From the NCBI GenBank assembly GCA_900073065.1, contig FJOG01000052.1, forward strand, positions 63,166 through 127,165: 64,000 nt of DNA, given 5' to 3'. Below are positions 1-10,235 of the stretch, in pieces. The position numbers and the translations under genes were made by a program. The DNA comes from Phialocephala subalpina. Lineage: Eukaryota > Ascomycota > Leotiomycetes > Helotiales > Mollisiaceae. Each line of letters opens with the position of its first letter. Position 1 is the first letter of the stretch. The notes below the pieces were generated by a model. It was given only the letters and a program-made list of their open reading frames with translations. It had not been told where the DNA came from and searched no databases.

Positions 1-439
1 TGTCTGCTCTCATCAAGAGCATTCTGATAGACTCACTAGCATCCACGTCAGGTACATAATCCTCAAATATGTTCGTGCCAAACAACATCGGCACATCCTT
101 GACCGCAATATTTTCCTTCAGCGCCATGCTCACCCCTTTCAACGGCCCCTCCTTTGCACCTTCAATCCTAACTTTCCAAGCCCAAGCATTCCCTTTATTG
201 TCTTCTAGCTTCGGTCGGTGGACATCTCTACGTGGAAAGCGTTCGAGATCAGTGGTTGGTAGATAATCTGGCAGATTTTCGACGATGTGAATCGAGTCTT
301 GGTTCGAGGCGAGTAAGGAGTGCTAGTCTTCGAGTTCGGCGGGTGGGAGTTCGACGCCAAGGGAGGAGGTTACGGCTTTTATCTTCTCGAGGATAATAGT
401 TTGCTTGTTTACGTCTGAGGCAGTGTTTACTGTCGCCAT
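1..439 (-). pseudogene. Amidase-signature enzyme, 5' part, interrupted by a stop
   Basis: The minus strand from the ATG at 439 reads as the N-terminus of a fungal amidase (acetamidase/fatty-acid-amide-hydrolase type). The block GPLKGVSMALKENIAVKD near residues 100-118 matches the family's conserved region around the first catalytic Lys of the Ser-cisSer-Lys triad. The gene runs off the left edge, so the Gly/Ser-rich signature and the nucleophile cannot be seen. Codon 39 is a TAG at 323-325, and coding quality is equally good on both sides of it (LPPAELED before, HSLLASNQD after), as expected for a nonsense mutation in an aromatic codon. A 51-nt in-frame GTAACC...CTAG segment could in principle be spliced out and remove the stop, but it looks coding. 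Known: these enzymes hydrolyse amides in cytosolic nitrogen scavenging. Inferred: this copy is probably dead unless the stop is a base-call error. Confidence 0.65.
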
Positions 440-1150
440 TTCTGCTGAGACGTAATGCTCGAGGCGTCTGCTGTGGGAGGAAAGAGGCTATTCGGCCTCA
501 TCTCGAGGCTGGCATTGGGAGACTTCAGCCTGCTGCCCACGCCTCGCGCTCAATGGACCAGCGCCGACCGGTGGTCTCCCATTGTGGATTGATGGCCATG
601 TTATCGCGGATCCGGTACCGTGCCAAGCTGGCAAAGTTCGCACGCGTTGTTGGTGCAGGAGTGGGATTGTCGACGGGTTTGTGGTTATTGAAGAAGAGAC
701 GGAGAAGCGCGTCACTTGTTTATCTCGCCTCGGCCTCGGCAAAGTGGGCTTAGCAGCGAAAGCCCCTGAAAATAGGAGTCAGAATAAGCGACCGAAGCGA
801 TGGCCCCTGAGGCCGAAGAGAGAAACAAGTGAAAACGTTGTGAACAGTTTCCGGAATCGTAAGATATAGTTAAAGGACTGTGCTGTAAATCTATGATGGC
901 TGAAAGCTCCTTCTCTAACCGACAGAATCTTTGGCACCTTCCTATTACGTGCGAACTTGTACCGCTCCTTCCACGGCGTTTGGTGGGGTAGAACCCCCAC
1001 TACACGTACTTCAAGGAGTACATCCCTAAAATTACAGAAATGCTACCGCCCAAAAAAGAGAATGATCCCATTCACAATAAAGGGGGTCGACCAAGCCATA
1101 GCCACATTGACCACTGAGCTCTACAAGTGACTGACTGACTCTCAAGTGAT
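440..1150. other. Intergenic, no gene supported
   Basis: Overlapping short frames exist on both strands, but none has a recognisable motif or splice pattern. This is probably the shared region between the 5' end of the amidase relic and the 3' end of the gluconokinase-like gene. Confidence 0.5.
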
Positions 1151-1777
1151 TCAACCTCCCTCAACCTGCCTCCTAACCCTTTCCTCGATATCCAGCGTCA
1201 ACGCATCAACGTCCTGCATCGAGTCCACCACCAAAACATCCCTTTCCTCAACCTCCGGCAACCTAATATCCTCTCTCTTACTTTCCATAATCGTCTCCGC
1301 CAAATCCGGCTCTTCGGCGCCCAACGTCCTCCCATCCAACGTATCCTTCGTAATCTGCAAAACCACAAAAATGACCCTGACAGATCTCTCCAGCATAACT
1401 TCTCGAATCGCATCCCGGCCCTGTTTACGTAGAGCAAAAATTGTGACGAGTGCGATGCATCCTGTACTCGACTTTTTAGGATCAGGTTCGAATGCCTTGC
1501 CGCCGTTTGATTCGGGAATGTCAGATAGAAGACCGAATTGTCTTTGCATTTTCGTGAACCATTGTCGCCCGTATACTGTTGAACGATCTTGGCCACGCCT
1601 CTCTTGAGCACGGGCGGCGAACCAGGCGGATGTGTGGACGAATTCGCCTTTGAGCCATGGACAATTGAGGGACTTGGAGAGTGAGACGGCGATGGTTTCT
1701 TTGCCTGTGACGTGGGTGCCCGATAAGACCACCATGTAGGAAGTCGCTGGAGCCTTTGGAGTTGTCTCTTCTAGCAT
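1151..1777 (-). CDS. Gluconokinase-like P-loop protein with altered Walker A
   Basis: A single-exon protein of 208 residues, started at the ATG at 1777. The frame stays open to an ATG at 1900, but the extra 41 residues are Arg-rich and unlike any family N-terminus. Near the start, VVLSGTHVTGKETIAVSLSK aligns with the GxxGxGKS/T loop of gluconate kinases, followed by a GEFVHTS segment where the family has GD..H. Further on come ALRKQGRDAIRE (family ALKxxYRDxLR) and a C-terminal block VRVIFVVLQITKDTLDGR that mirrors the VxFVYLxxxxxLxxR region. The P-loop Lys is present, but the following Ser/Thr is Glu (GKE), so Mg-ATP binding may be impaired. Gluconokinases phosphorylate gluconate for the pentose-phosphate route. 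Here a divergent or non-catalytic homologue is safer. It stands alone and intact between two broken genes. Confidence 0.55.
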   Translation of the reverse strand: MLEETTPKAPATSYMVVLSGTHVTGKETIAVSLSKSLNCPWLKGEFVHTSAWFAARAQERRGQDRSTVYGRQWFTKMQRQFGLLSDIPESNGGKAFEPDPKKSSTGCIALVTIFALRKQGRDAIREVMLERSVRVIFVVLQITKDTLDGRTLGAEEPDLAETIMESKREDIRLPEVEERDVLVVDSMQDVDALTLDIEERVRRQVEGG

Positions 1778-2112
1778 ATTAAGAGCTCTCGTAGAGATTA
1801 TTAAAGTATTGATAAGTGGAGTTCGATCAGGATGGAACCAGGACGGTCGCCGACGTCGTCGACGTTGATCATTTGACATCTCGCTTATTACCACAACCAA
1901 CTTACCCGGATTATGTACAGATGCGGCGCAAATGTAGCAGTCTTAGGACTAGCAGAACTCTCCTACAGAGCTTGATTGGGAGCGGATTCAAGAAAGGTTC
2001 TATAATTTATATTAAACATTCAGATTTGCACCAGTGGCGGTACAAAACATCCAATGCCCCTCACTGCACAAAACACTAAGACTGCAGAAACTCAAACCCT
2101 CGAATCAAGACT
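1778..2112. other. Intergenic between two minus-strand genes
   Basis: About 335 bases. This should hold the promoter of the gluconokinase-like gene and the 3' end of the NCS1 gene. No specific site is recognised. Confidence 0.4.
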
Positions 2113-4017
2113 TCACATCAACACCACTCGCCACAGCACCTTCTCCACATCCGCATTCTCAAGATCAAAACTCACACCATCAATCTCAGGATACACCCTC
2201 GGAACAAAACCATCCCCAGGCTCAACCTCATTCCACTTTTCCTGAATACCACCCGGAGGCGGAAACAACAAACAAAAAATATAGTAAAGCGACGCCGCAA
2301 GGATTGTCTGAATTAATGATCCGTGATCAAACAACTTCGTTGCTCCTTCTGGGATATTTTTCGCTCCGCAAATGGTGGCAAAGCCAGGGAGGAATGGGAT
2401 CATGGTCAGCAGGTAGGCGGCGAAGGCGCGCCAGTTCCAGCCGTTGGTGTAGTAGTAGAGGCTGTCTTTGCGGTTGGAGAAGAGGTCGTGTATATGGTAA
2501 AAACCTTTGCAGATTATGAAGTAATCACAGGCGATGATGCCTACGAAGCCGGCGAGCAAGACGGAGTAGCTATTCTTGTCAATATATGAGCTTTTGGAGG
2601 AGCCGAGAGTCCGTACCTGTTCAGACAACCGGTGAAAGCAAAGCTAGTTCTGGTCAAGTTCCAAGGTGTAATGGCGAATGCGAGAACCATGCAAATGATA
2701 GCACCCCGCTTGACATCTATGAAGCGTGGTACGAGAGCAGCTGTATCGTTCCCAGCAGAGATGAGATTCGCAATGATCATAGTCGTTACTTGAGCAAACG
2801 AGAACCCAAGACCGAGGAAGGATACCCCACAACGAGTTTTCGCGTCGTAGTTTTGCGTAAGAAATCCGTCCAGAATCGCAATCGGGTCGCAAAGCACCTT
2901 CCCATAGATTACTTGACTCGCACTAACAATGAAACTCCAAAGAAAGCAATCAATCCCGTCCCAATAGGATTCCCGCCGACCTGGGTTCACAGTGCATTAT
3001 TCGGCCTCGCAGCATACCTCGTCAAATCCGCATTATTAGTAGCAAAAGTCAACTGATTCGCAGCCTGAATCATAAACTGACTAACCCAAAGCCAACCATG
3101 TGTTTTACCTTTCGGAACAGTAGAAGAAGCTGTGAGCATAGCTCCGCCTCCGTGGGCTTTGACGAGAACCCATATGAAGAAGGCGAAGATGAAGAATACC
3201 ATGATTGCGGATTTGGCGATGACGAGTCGTTGGAACTTGTGGAAGGGGATCCAGCAGCAGGCCAATGTGATCACCCAGCCGACGGAGAACCCGATGAGGC
3301 GGCCGCCGATCATGGTTACTTGGCTGCTGAAGGGGTTGTGGACGTGGGCGATGGAGGGGAAGATTGCGTGGAGCATGACGTAGAAGCAGTTGCCCCTGAA
3401 TCATAATTAGTGAGCACAAACTATGACAGGATTTGGAGACTTGCGTAGAGACAGCTTGGACGCCAGACCAAATGATGGTCATGATCTGCCTGCCCCACTG
3501 TCCGAAGCTGGTTCTGACAATGACTGGGAATGGGACATGGTACACAGCTCCTGGACGCCCAGTCATCACCATATAGCCAGCGACCAAAAATGGCTGAATA
3601 TGACAGCGACCCATGCTTCCCACCAAGACTACGAGAAAGTCAGTCGGGATCTGGAACGTCAGGATGCTACTTACCAATCCGTTCTTGACGGCAGTCCCAA
3701 CTGTGGCCAGAGAAGTGATGCTGCTACCTTCTGCAAACCAGAACAGGAAATCTATTCATACATTTAAATCAAATCTTGAAGAATGTTGACAGCGGTCTCA
3801 CAGGTCCATGATCCCCAGGTTCTGTTCTCAACTGGGATGGGAAGTAGATCGTAGTTGGCGAGGTAGAGCTCCTCGTGGGTAAGCGAATCGTCCTCTCGTG
3901 GAAGCTCAATCCGCTTGATAATCTTTGAAAAGACAGATATGATGGCTGGTGTCGGTGTTGACAATGGTGTAAGCTAGAATCTTTCTCCTGCAAGGTCCAC
4001 TTCGAGAGCTTCACCAA
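2113..4017 (-). pseudogene. NCS1-family nucleobase/allantoin permease, broken
   Basis: Multi-exon NCS1 transporter (uracil/allantoin/thiamine permease family, about 12 membrane spans). The start is probably MVKLSKW at 4017. Recognisable in order: NYDLLPIPVENRTWGSWT (N-terminal family signature), WFAEGSSITSLATVGTAV, GRPGAVYHVPFPVIVRTSFG (helix 2-3 region), GGRLIGFSVGW, NNADLTRYAARP, SASQVIYGKVLCDP and GFVGIIACDYF near the end. Two lesions interrupt it: the stop TGA at 2987-2989 where relatives have Trp (ALWTQ), and a one-base frame change near 2931-2935 between IAFFG and IVSASQ. One intron (3396-3444) uses a GC donor. The splice junction near 2600-2630 could not be resolved and may be a further lesion. 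Known role: proton- or Na-coupled uptake of nucleobases, allantoin or vitamins at the plasma membrane. Inferred: non-functional here; the substrate cannot be assigned. Confidence 0.75.
3396..3444 (-). other. GC-AG intron inside the NCS1 gene
   Basis: The exon ends TCT-AC, the intron begins GCAAGT and ends ATTCAG, and the next exon starts G-GGC-AAC. Only this junction keeps the frame (AVST/GNCFYVML); the neighbouring GT (GTCTCC) breaks it. GCAAGT is the classic donor of the rare GC-AG intron class. A CTAAT-like branch site sits just before the acceptor. Confidence 0.65.
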
Positions 4018-4646
4018 ACTTATACTCGTCTATCAAGCTACTTCACATCCAATAATATCGCAAGATAAGCATGCGTATCTAAGAATATGAGGAAATATAT
4101 CAAAATAAAGATTAAAGATGCACAACATTGTCTAGTTCCAGCAGCTCTTCACTATATCGACCAACATCCATGCCAACTTTCAGATAAGATATAGATATAA
4201 TAAAATGTCCCAGCGGCTTAGTACATAGCCTTTAGATAGCAAAATTTGTCGGTTTTAGAAACTTCTCCATACGTCCACGAACACAATTTTGTCAATCAAC
4301 ATAGTCGTATTGGTCAATCAGATGTTTTGAGTGATGAAGGATTACGGGGCCGGACCAAAACCCGCTCAAGCGCTGAAGTCCGCTCCCCTATCTTACTTCC
4401 GCATCGCACGCATATCACCTGGCATGTGATTCCAGTCCACATAGCAGATACGGGGGGTGTGGCGGCAGGTTCGCAGACTTCCACGACAGCAACATCCCGC
4501 TCGCCATCCCCGCAATCGAGTAAACGCAGAGTTTGAGGAAATAAGATCCAAGGCTTAAGTATTGAAGACATCATATACGGTCCTCCTTGTCAGCACTAAG
4601 AAACAAACAGGCTTAGAAGACCAGATCAGACTTCAAAACTCCAGCC
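4018..4646. other. Divergent intergenic region
   Basis: Lies between the NCS1 gene (minus) and the dioxygenase gene (plus) and is probably their shared promoter region. It is AT-rich on the NCS1 side. The frames seen here on either strand lack motifs. No regulatory site can be named with confidence. Confidence 0.4.
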
Positions 4647-5898
4647 ATGCCTTCGGCAATTATTGAAGAGCCGCAGGTCTCCTTCCCAATCGTCTCGTAA
4701 GTTCCTCATCTCGACCAAATTTCACTCAGAAACTAACAATCATTTGAGATTCGAACCCTTCTTTGAACGGAGACGACGACGAACAGAAAGAGTGCGCTCA
4801 GAAACTGTATGATGCATTTCACAACTTCGGGTGGATCTACCTCAAGGACTTCGGCATCTCGGCCGAAGAGATCGATGAGATGTTTGCATGGGTATGCCAG
4901 ACCCTCATCACAAATCTCAAATGTCTCGCTGATCTTAAGTAGAGCAAGAAATACTTTGATCGCCCAATCGAAGCCAAGATGAAGGAGAAAGTTGTATCAA
5001 CATTTATAGCTCAAGGCTATACTGCCGACGGTGCCGAATCGAGCCTCAAGGGAGCAGTGTCCCATAAGGAGTGTTATGAGCATAGTCGCTTCGTGAACAA
5101 CAATTGCCCACCTCCTCGAGAACTCGATGGGTTCAAGGAATTCGTTGATGGTTTCTATACTGCAGGTCTTTCCACTCCATTGAGAGTAACTCAAACTAAC
5201 GCAAATCAGAAATGCTTCGAACTCTGCAAACACGTGCTGAAGGCACTTGCCATCATCGAAGGCAACATGGACCCAGAGTACTTCGCCGAACCAATGAAAA
5301 ACGCAAACCCTCAACTTAGACTTCTTCATTACATGGGAATTCAGCGGAAGACGCTTGAAGCTGAAGGTCATTGGAGGATCAACCCGCATTGTGATTATGG
5401 TCTCTGCACTATCTTGTTTCAGGATGCTGTTGGTGGGTTGGAGGTTGATCCTGATCATAGCGGGAAGTTCTTGCCTGTAACACCAGTGAGGGGTACTTGC
5501 GTTATAAATGTGAGAATGTTCTTGGGAAAGGCAATGAATTGAAGCTGACATGAATTTGGTAGGTGGCCGATCTGCTTCAGAGGCTGTCGAACAACAGACT
5601 CAAGTCGACTCGACATCGAGTCACATTACCACAGATGACTGAAGAGCAGAAGCGGACGTTGGGTCCGGATGACTACCTGCCTCCGCGGTACTCGACAGCA
5701 TTTTTTGTGCATCCAGCTCCTTCCCACACCGTTGCCCCAATTCTCCTCCCTGGAGAGCCGCCAAGCGAGTATGAGCCTGTAAACGCTGGAGAATGGAGAG
5801 AAGGTGTGACCAGGAGGAACTATACTGGTGCGCATCTAACAAACAAGATAATCAAAGATGAGGGGAAGCCTCTGCACAGTCAGGTCAAGGCCTTGTAG
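4647..5898 (+). pseudogene. 2-oxoglutarate/Fe(II) dioxygenase (isopenicillin-N-synthase-like), frameshifted
   Basis: Four exons: MPSAIIEEPQVSFPIVS from 4647; FGWIYLKDFGIS up to the GT at about 4892; a long exon from about 4943; and a last exon from about 5565. The DIOX_N-type region (KLYDAFHNFGWIYLKDFGIS) is followed by the 2OG-Fe core. The metal ligands are visible as His and Asp in NPHCDYGL and the distal His in STRHRVTL; the 2OG-binding Arg and Ser are in RYSTAF. The problem is exon 2: with the strong donor TC/GTAAGT the conserved FEPF is followed by a frame change in the TTT run at 4762-4764, and one base fewer would give PFLNGDDDEQ. A second ambiguous stretch near 5165-5210 looks like an intron (CTAAC...CAG, 44 nt), but only read-through keeps the frame. 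Such enzymes hydroxylate or oxidise small molecules. It is either a young pseudogene or an indel error. Confidence 0.7.
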
Positions 5899-6180
5899 AA
5901 TACGTCTCGGGAATAAATGACACTCTCTTAGATCTCCTGCCGCAGAAAATTCGGTCAAACATTAAGTGCTTCAGACGCAGATGAAGACAGGAGCGTCTGA
6001 GTTCGGATTGATAGTTTGCAGGAAAGAGCATGCATCCACTTGGTTTAAAGCAAAATGCCTTCATCGTGACCCGCACGTGGGTTCATCAGACCAGATACCA
6101 AACATCCAAAAACAGATACCAAAAATCCCATATGTCCAATACATCCAGCCTTCCCAATAAGCACAGTACCACATAAGAAT
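5899..6180. other. Convergent 3' intergenic region
   Basis: Lies between the dioxygenase (plus) and GST (minus) genes. No feature recognised. Confidence 0.4.
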
Positions 6181-6837
6181 CTACGCGACCTTCTCCGTCA
6201 ACTCAAACATAACCGGCTGAGTCTCCTTGAAACTCTCCCTCGATTCGAGCCTTTCCCAATAGCCTCGCAAATCAGGAAACTCATCCAACCACCTAATCAA
6301 CCCAAATTTCGTCTCAACCATATTCATAAATCCCAACATCGCGCCCACAGCAATATCTGCAACAGAAAACTCGCCTCCAACAAGGAACTTTCCCTGACTC
6401 TTCTTCACCAACTCATCCATTGCTTTCAAAACACCTGTGACTTTCCGCATCTGCCTATCTCGCCATTCTTGGCTTTTGAGTTCTCCTCTTCCGTCTTCGA
6501 AGAATACTAACCCCATAGCGTCACATGCTCCGTCGGCTAGGACTTGAATCTGGCGAACGAGGAGTTGGTCGTCAAGCCCTGTGGGCATGAGGTCGGGTCC
6601 CGTGCCTCGATATTTTTGGACGATGTATTCTTGGATGTACCATGATTCGTAGATTGGGGGCCGGCCGTCGTTGAAGATGAGGATAGGAAGTTTTTCTAGG
6701 GGATTGTATTTTGGTGTCTCGGTGGTCGAGTGCCAGGGAATCTCAGACTTCAGTTCAAAGGGGATTCCTTTCTCGATCATGGCGATGCGGTTCTTGCGCG
6801 CATATGGGGAAGGAGTGGCGCTGATGAGGGTGAGCAT
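6181..6837 (-). CDS. Glutathione S-transferase-like protein
   Basis: Intronless, 218 residues, which is the usual length for a cytosolic GST. The N-terminal thioredoxin-like domain begins MLTLISATPSPYARKNRI, where the Ser-Pro-Tyr stretch occupies the catalytic Ser/Tyr position. It is followed by NPLEKLPILIFNDG (the cis-Pro loop before strand 3) and YESWYIQEYI (the Glu-Ser pair that binds the gamma-glutamyl group). The all-helical C-terminal domain shows the FSVADIAVGAMLGF motif, matching the conserved N-capping box Ser-x-x-Asp. The reading frame is clean. Known role: conjugation of glutathione to electrophiles, or related isomerase/peroxidase reactions, in the cytosol. It sits between an oxidative dioxygenase relic and a P450, which fits a detoxification or secondary-metabolism setting, but no co-regulation is visible in the sequence. 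Confidence 0.88.
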   Translation of the reverse strand: MLTLISATPSPYARKNRIAMIEKGIPFELKSEIPWHSTTETPKYNPLEKLPILIFNDGRPPIYESWYIQEYIVQKYRGTGPDLMPTGLDDQLLVRQIQVLADGACDAMGLVFFEDGRGELKSQEWRDRQMRKVTGVLKAMDELVKKSQGKFLVGGEFSVADIAVGAMLGFMNMVETKFGLIRWLDEFPDLRGYWERLESRESFKETQPVMFELTEKVA

Positions 6838-8459
6838 GGTAGATGTCGATTGCTGCCCAACGAGTTGATGTACCGTAGAACAAGTGATTGCTCACTAGAG
6901 GCCTCAAGGTTATACGGGAATGAATGAAGTTGCTGATGTAGAAATACATCCAAGAGATCTGATAGCTTCCATCGCGCCCGCGGAATTCCATATTAGCTCG
7001 CGACTTCGTGGATAAGGCGTGTTTGTGGGAGAGCGATGGTGGTCCAGAACGAACAGAGGCATTAGGTCTAGAACGGCCTTTCTTCAAGGCTGAAGATCTG
7101 CACTCCCATGCTGGATGCCGTTGTTTGGGTGGGTTGTGATAAATTGATATCTACCCCTCTTTCCTGTTTCGGCTTGGGCATATTCGCCACTCTGCTGCAT
7201 CAAGAGTCGATGATGATGGTGGGATGCAAGCATGTGGAAGTCCTGGATTCAAGTTTATGATAATACTTTGATTCCAAGGCGTGGAGAAATACGGCGGAGG
7301 GCGGTAGGAGTTCCGATCCGAAAATCATCTCGGTGAGGATAGCAACGGCCTTGAGGAGGCGGAATTATTGCGACTGGCGAGTAGCTGTCAGCTGACAAGG
7401 ACAGTATTCCTCATAGGTAACGATCAAACGGACTCTCTCGGAAATTACGATTATATTGGATTCCTTGATACCATCAGTCAAACTGCTCTATCATGCTCCC
7501 GAAGGATGTCAAAATAGAATGAAAATAGTCACATGATGCGGTATCATGTGATGAGAGTACAAAGAGCTTCTTCATTTAGCGAGGGTGTCCTTTGACGCGG
7601 AAAGAAGAAGTCGCCGAGGTTTCCGAGTGGTGGCTTCATTCTTCCGTGTGTTATACAGAGACCTGAGTGCAAGGCGAAGTCGTTGAGAATAGCCATTTTG
7701 ATCTACTGGGACGCAAGCGCAGGCAGAGACATGGAGGTCGACGACTGGCACAAGAAGGATACACCACTCCCTCATCTCAATAACATGACTCCTTGCTGGA
7801 CGTTGTGACTTTTAAGCCATCTTCGATCAAGGTTGTCGTATTTGCAGAATTGTCTTTGTGGTTCTGTAGCCCCTTGTGCGGGGAAGCTTCGAAAAGTCGT
7901 GCTCGTGTCCGGAATCAAGATCAAAGATGAAATCAACCCGAAGATATCTCATCTCAAATCTCATCTCGCAGGACCCGGCCTACCAATCCATTTGCAAGCC
8001 TCCCTTGCACAAGCCAAAATATCACTTGCATGTAGCATGCTGAGTAACTCCAAAAAGCCTCAGTGCAACCGTCGATACCCGGAAAAAGTCACACAAGCAA
8101 TGTCGTCAAGAACTCATGCGAGGATCTCCCTACCGAAATTTCAACCATAAAGAGAACCAAGTCAGCAAAACTCTCATTGCTTGACCTTCTTTGTTGGTTC
8201 AAGTCAGATGCGGTTTCCGTCGGCATTGACCTCACTACCGAATTGAGGGGCTAGTGACTTACCCCAGGAACCCCATATCAGAAATCCAGTATCCCAAGCA
8301 ATTTGGATCACATTTATTTTGATCGTGTCTGAGAATAGCGGAAAGATCCCGTTCGTTCGTTACACAGCAATTTAAACCGGGACCATTTCATTTCATTTCA
8401 TTCCTTCTTTCGAAAACTTTCGACGAAAATCGAACAAGCTTTGACGGATCAAGCTCACA
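6838..8459. other. Intergenic, 1.6 kb between divergent GST and P450 genes
   Basis: No supported gene. It contains a perfect hairpin at 7529-7551 (listed separately). A run of CATTT repeats at about 8386-8403 lies in what should be the P450 leader or promoter. Confidence 0.45.
7529..7551. repeat. Perfect 9-bp hairpin
   Basis: TCACATGAT, a five-base loop GCGGT, then ATCATGTGA, an exact reverse complement. Each arm contains CACATG/CATGTG, an E-box-like core, so it may be a paired bHLH-type site in the divergent GST/P450 interval as easily as a chance hairpin. Confidence 0.4.
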
Positions 8460-10235
8460 ATGCTTTCTTTGAAGATCGATGGCGGAGTGGTAGGAGTGAT
8501 CTCGACGTTGACGCTCTGGAGTATATTGAGCTTCTTCGTCTATGTATGTCGATCAGCATTCTGAGTGATTGGCGAGGTCATGGACTTACAATGAACAGCT
8601 TGCAGGTCTCACCATCTACCGCTTGACATTACACCCTTTGGCAAAGTATCCAGGGCCTTTCTGCGCAAAGATCACAGACTGGTACTCTGTCTACCAAGCA
8701 TACAGTGGCGACAGACACCTGAGTTTTGCCTACAATCATGAGAAATATGGTTGGCAATCTCCAATCCGTCGTCCTGGACAACGCTAACATATCAATCAGG
8801 CCCAGTCTTTAGATATGGACCAAACAGTCTCTCTTTCAACACCAATACGGCACTGAAATCCATCTATGGCGGCAAGCCGAATGTTGAGAAATCACAATTC
8901 TACTCTGTTTTCCCACCCAAGAAGGAGCTTTTCAGCATCCACAGCGCTATTGACAAAGTTGCCCATGGTCGAAAACGACGTGTTCTCTCTCATGCCTTCT
9001 CAGAGACTGCCATGAAAGGCATGGAGAAATACATTTTGGAAAATGTTCGAATCCTGTGCGATAAACTTGGTAACCATCCGGCCTTGAAGGAAAAGGCTGC
9101 AGGAGAATGGGGTCCTGCACTGAACATGTCTGATTGGTGCAACTATTTGACATTTGATGTCATGGGCGAGCTGGCCTTTGGCAAAACATTCAACATGCTC
9201 GAGAACGACGAAGAGCGGGATGTGATCAAACTAGTCGCAAATGCTTCCTGGATGCACTTGATCGTGAGTCTCCAACATACTCTGTGATGAATGCCATGAC
9301 TGACTTGGTAGCTCGGTACGTACCCAATGATCAAGACACTTGGTTTGAACAAGATTCTCTTCGGAGAAATCTACAAGAGGAGAATGCAGTACATGGCATA
9401 CAGCAAAGTCCAATTCGAAAAGAGAATGAAGGTTGGACTTGAGACCGACAGAAAAGACTTTTTCTTCTACCTCTTGAACGCCCGCGACCCAGAAACTGGC
9501 AGAGGATTCACCATGCCTGAACTTCTGGGAGAGAGCAACCTTATGATCATCGCTGGCTCGGACACGACTTCCACGACACTTGCATCGGCGTTCTTCTATC
9601 TGGTATACAATCCGCATACGCTTCAGAAGATGGCCGATGAGGTCCTGTCCACATTCTCTGACGTGGAGGATATTCGTCACGGCCCAACTTTGAACTCTTG
9701 TGTGTACCTTCGAGCAGTTGTGGATGAGGCCATGCGAATATCTCCTCCTGTCGGCGGTATGGTTCCTCGAAGAGTGTTACCAGGAGGCCTTGACGTCGAC
9801 GGCTTTCATATTCCAGAGGGTATCGATGTGGGAATTGCAGCTTATCCCTTGCACCACAACCCCAATTATTTCAACGCGCCCGAGAAGTTCATTCCTGAAC
9901 GCTGGATCTCCGACTCCATGCCAGGCATCACAAAAGAGACTGTCGCACTCGCCAACTCGGCGTATACTCCGTTCAGCATTGGGAACCGAGCGTGCATCGG
10001 GAAGCCATTGGCATATGACGAGGTCATGATGACTCTCGCTCGAGTTGTGTTCATGTATGAATTCAGACTAGCGCCTGGTACATCTGCTGGAGAGGGACGA
10101 CCGGAATTGGCGTGGGGTAGGCATAATAGAGAGGAGTACCAGCTGAAGGACGCTTTCACGAGCTTCAAGGATGGTCCATACATTCAATTCCGGGCGAGGG
10201 TACAGGAAAATGGTCTTCAGGAGATTGCTGAGTAA
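8460..10235 (+). CDS. Cytochrome P450 monooxygenase
   Basis: Four exons (8460-8543, 8599-8749, 8800-9263, 9312-10235) give 540 residues in continuous frame. The N-terminal membrane anchor is about residues 9-30 (GVVGVISTLTLWSILSFFVY), followed by the Pro-rich hinge HPLAKYPGPF. Further on: the I-helix oxygen-binding AGSDTT (about 314-319), the K-helix ExxR as EAMR (about 372-375), PERW and the haem loop FSIGNRACIGKP with Cys about 461. All hallmark residues are present and the length is normal, so the gene should be active. The style (short Pro hinge, AGSDTT, FSIGNRxCIG) is that of fungal microsomal P450s of secondary metabolism or xenobiotic breakdown; I cannot assign a CYP family or substrate. 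Known biochemistry: NADPH-reductase-dependent hydroxylation at the ER membrane. No polyketide or terpene core gene lies nearby. Confidence 0.93.

Noticed and set aside
272..375. A 51-nt in-frame intron (GTAACC...CTAG) that would remove the amidase stop
   Set aside because: The segment reads as normal family sequence (LPPAELED), is GC-balanced and lacks a branch site, so a nonsense mutation is preferred, though not proven.
4246..4574. Opposed frames of 86-96 codons upstream of the dioxygenase gene
   Set aside because: Mirror-image frames in a promoter interval without motifs.
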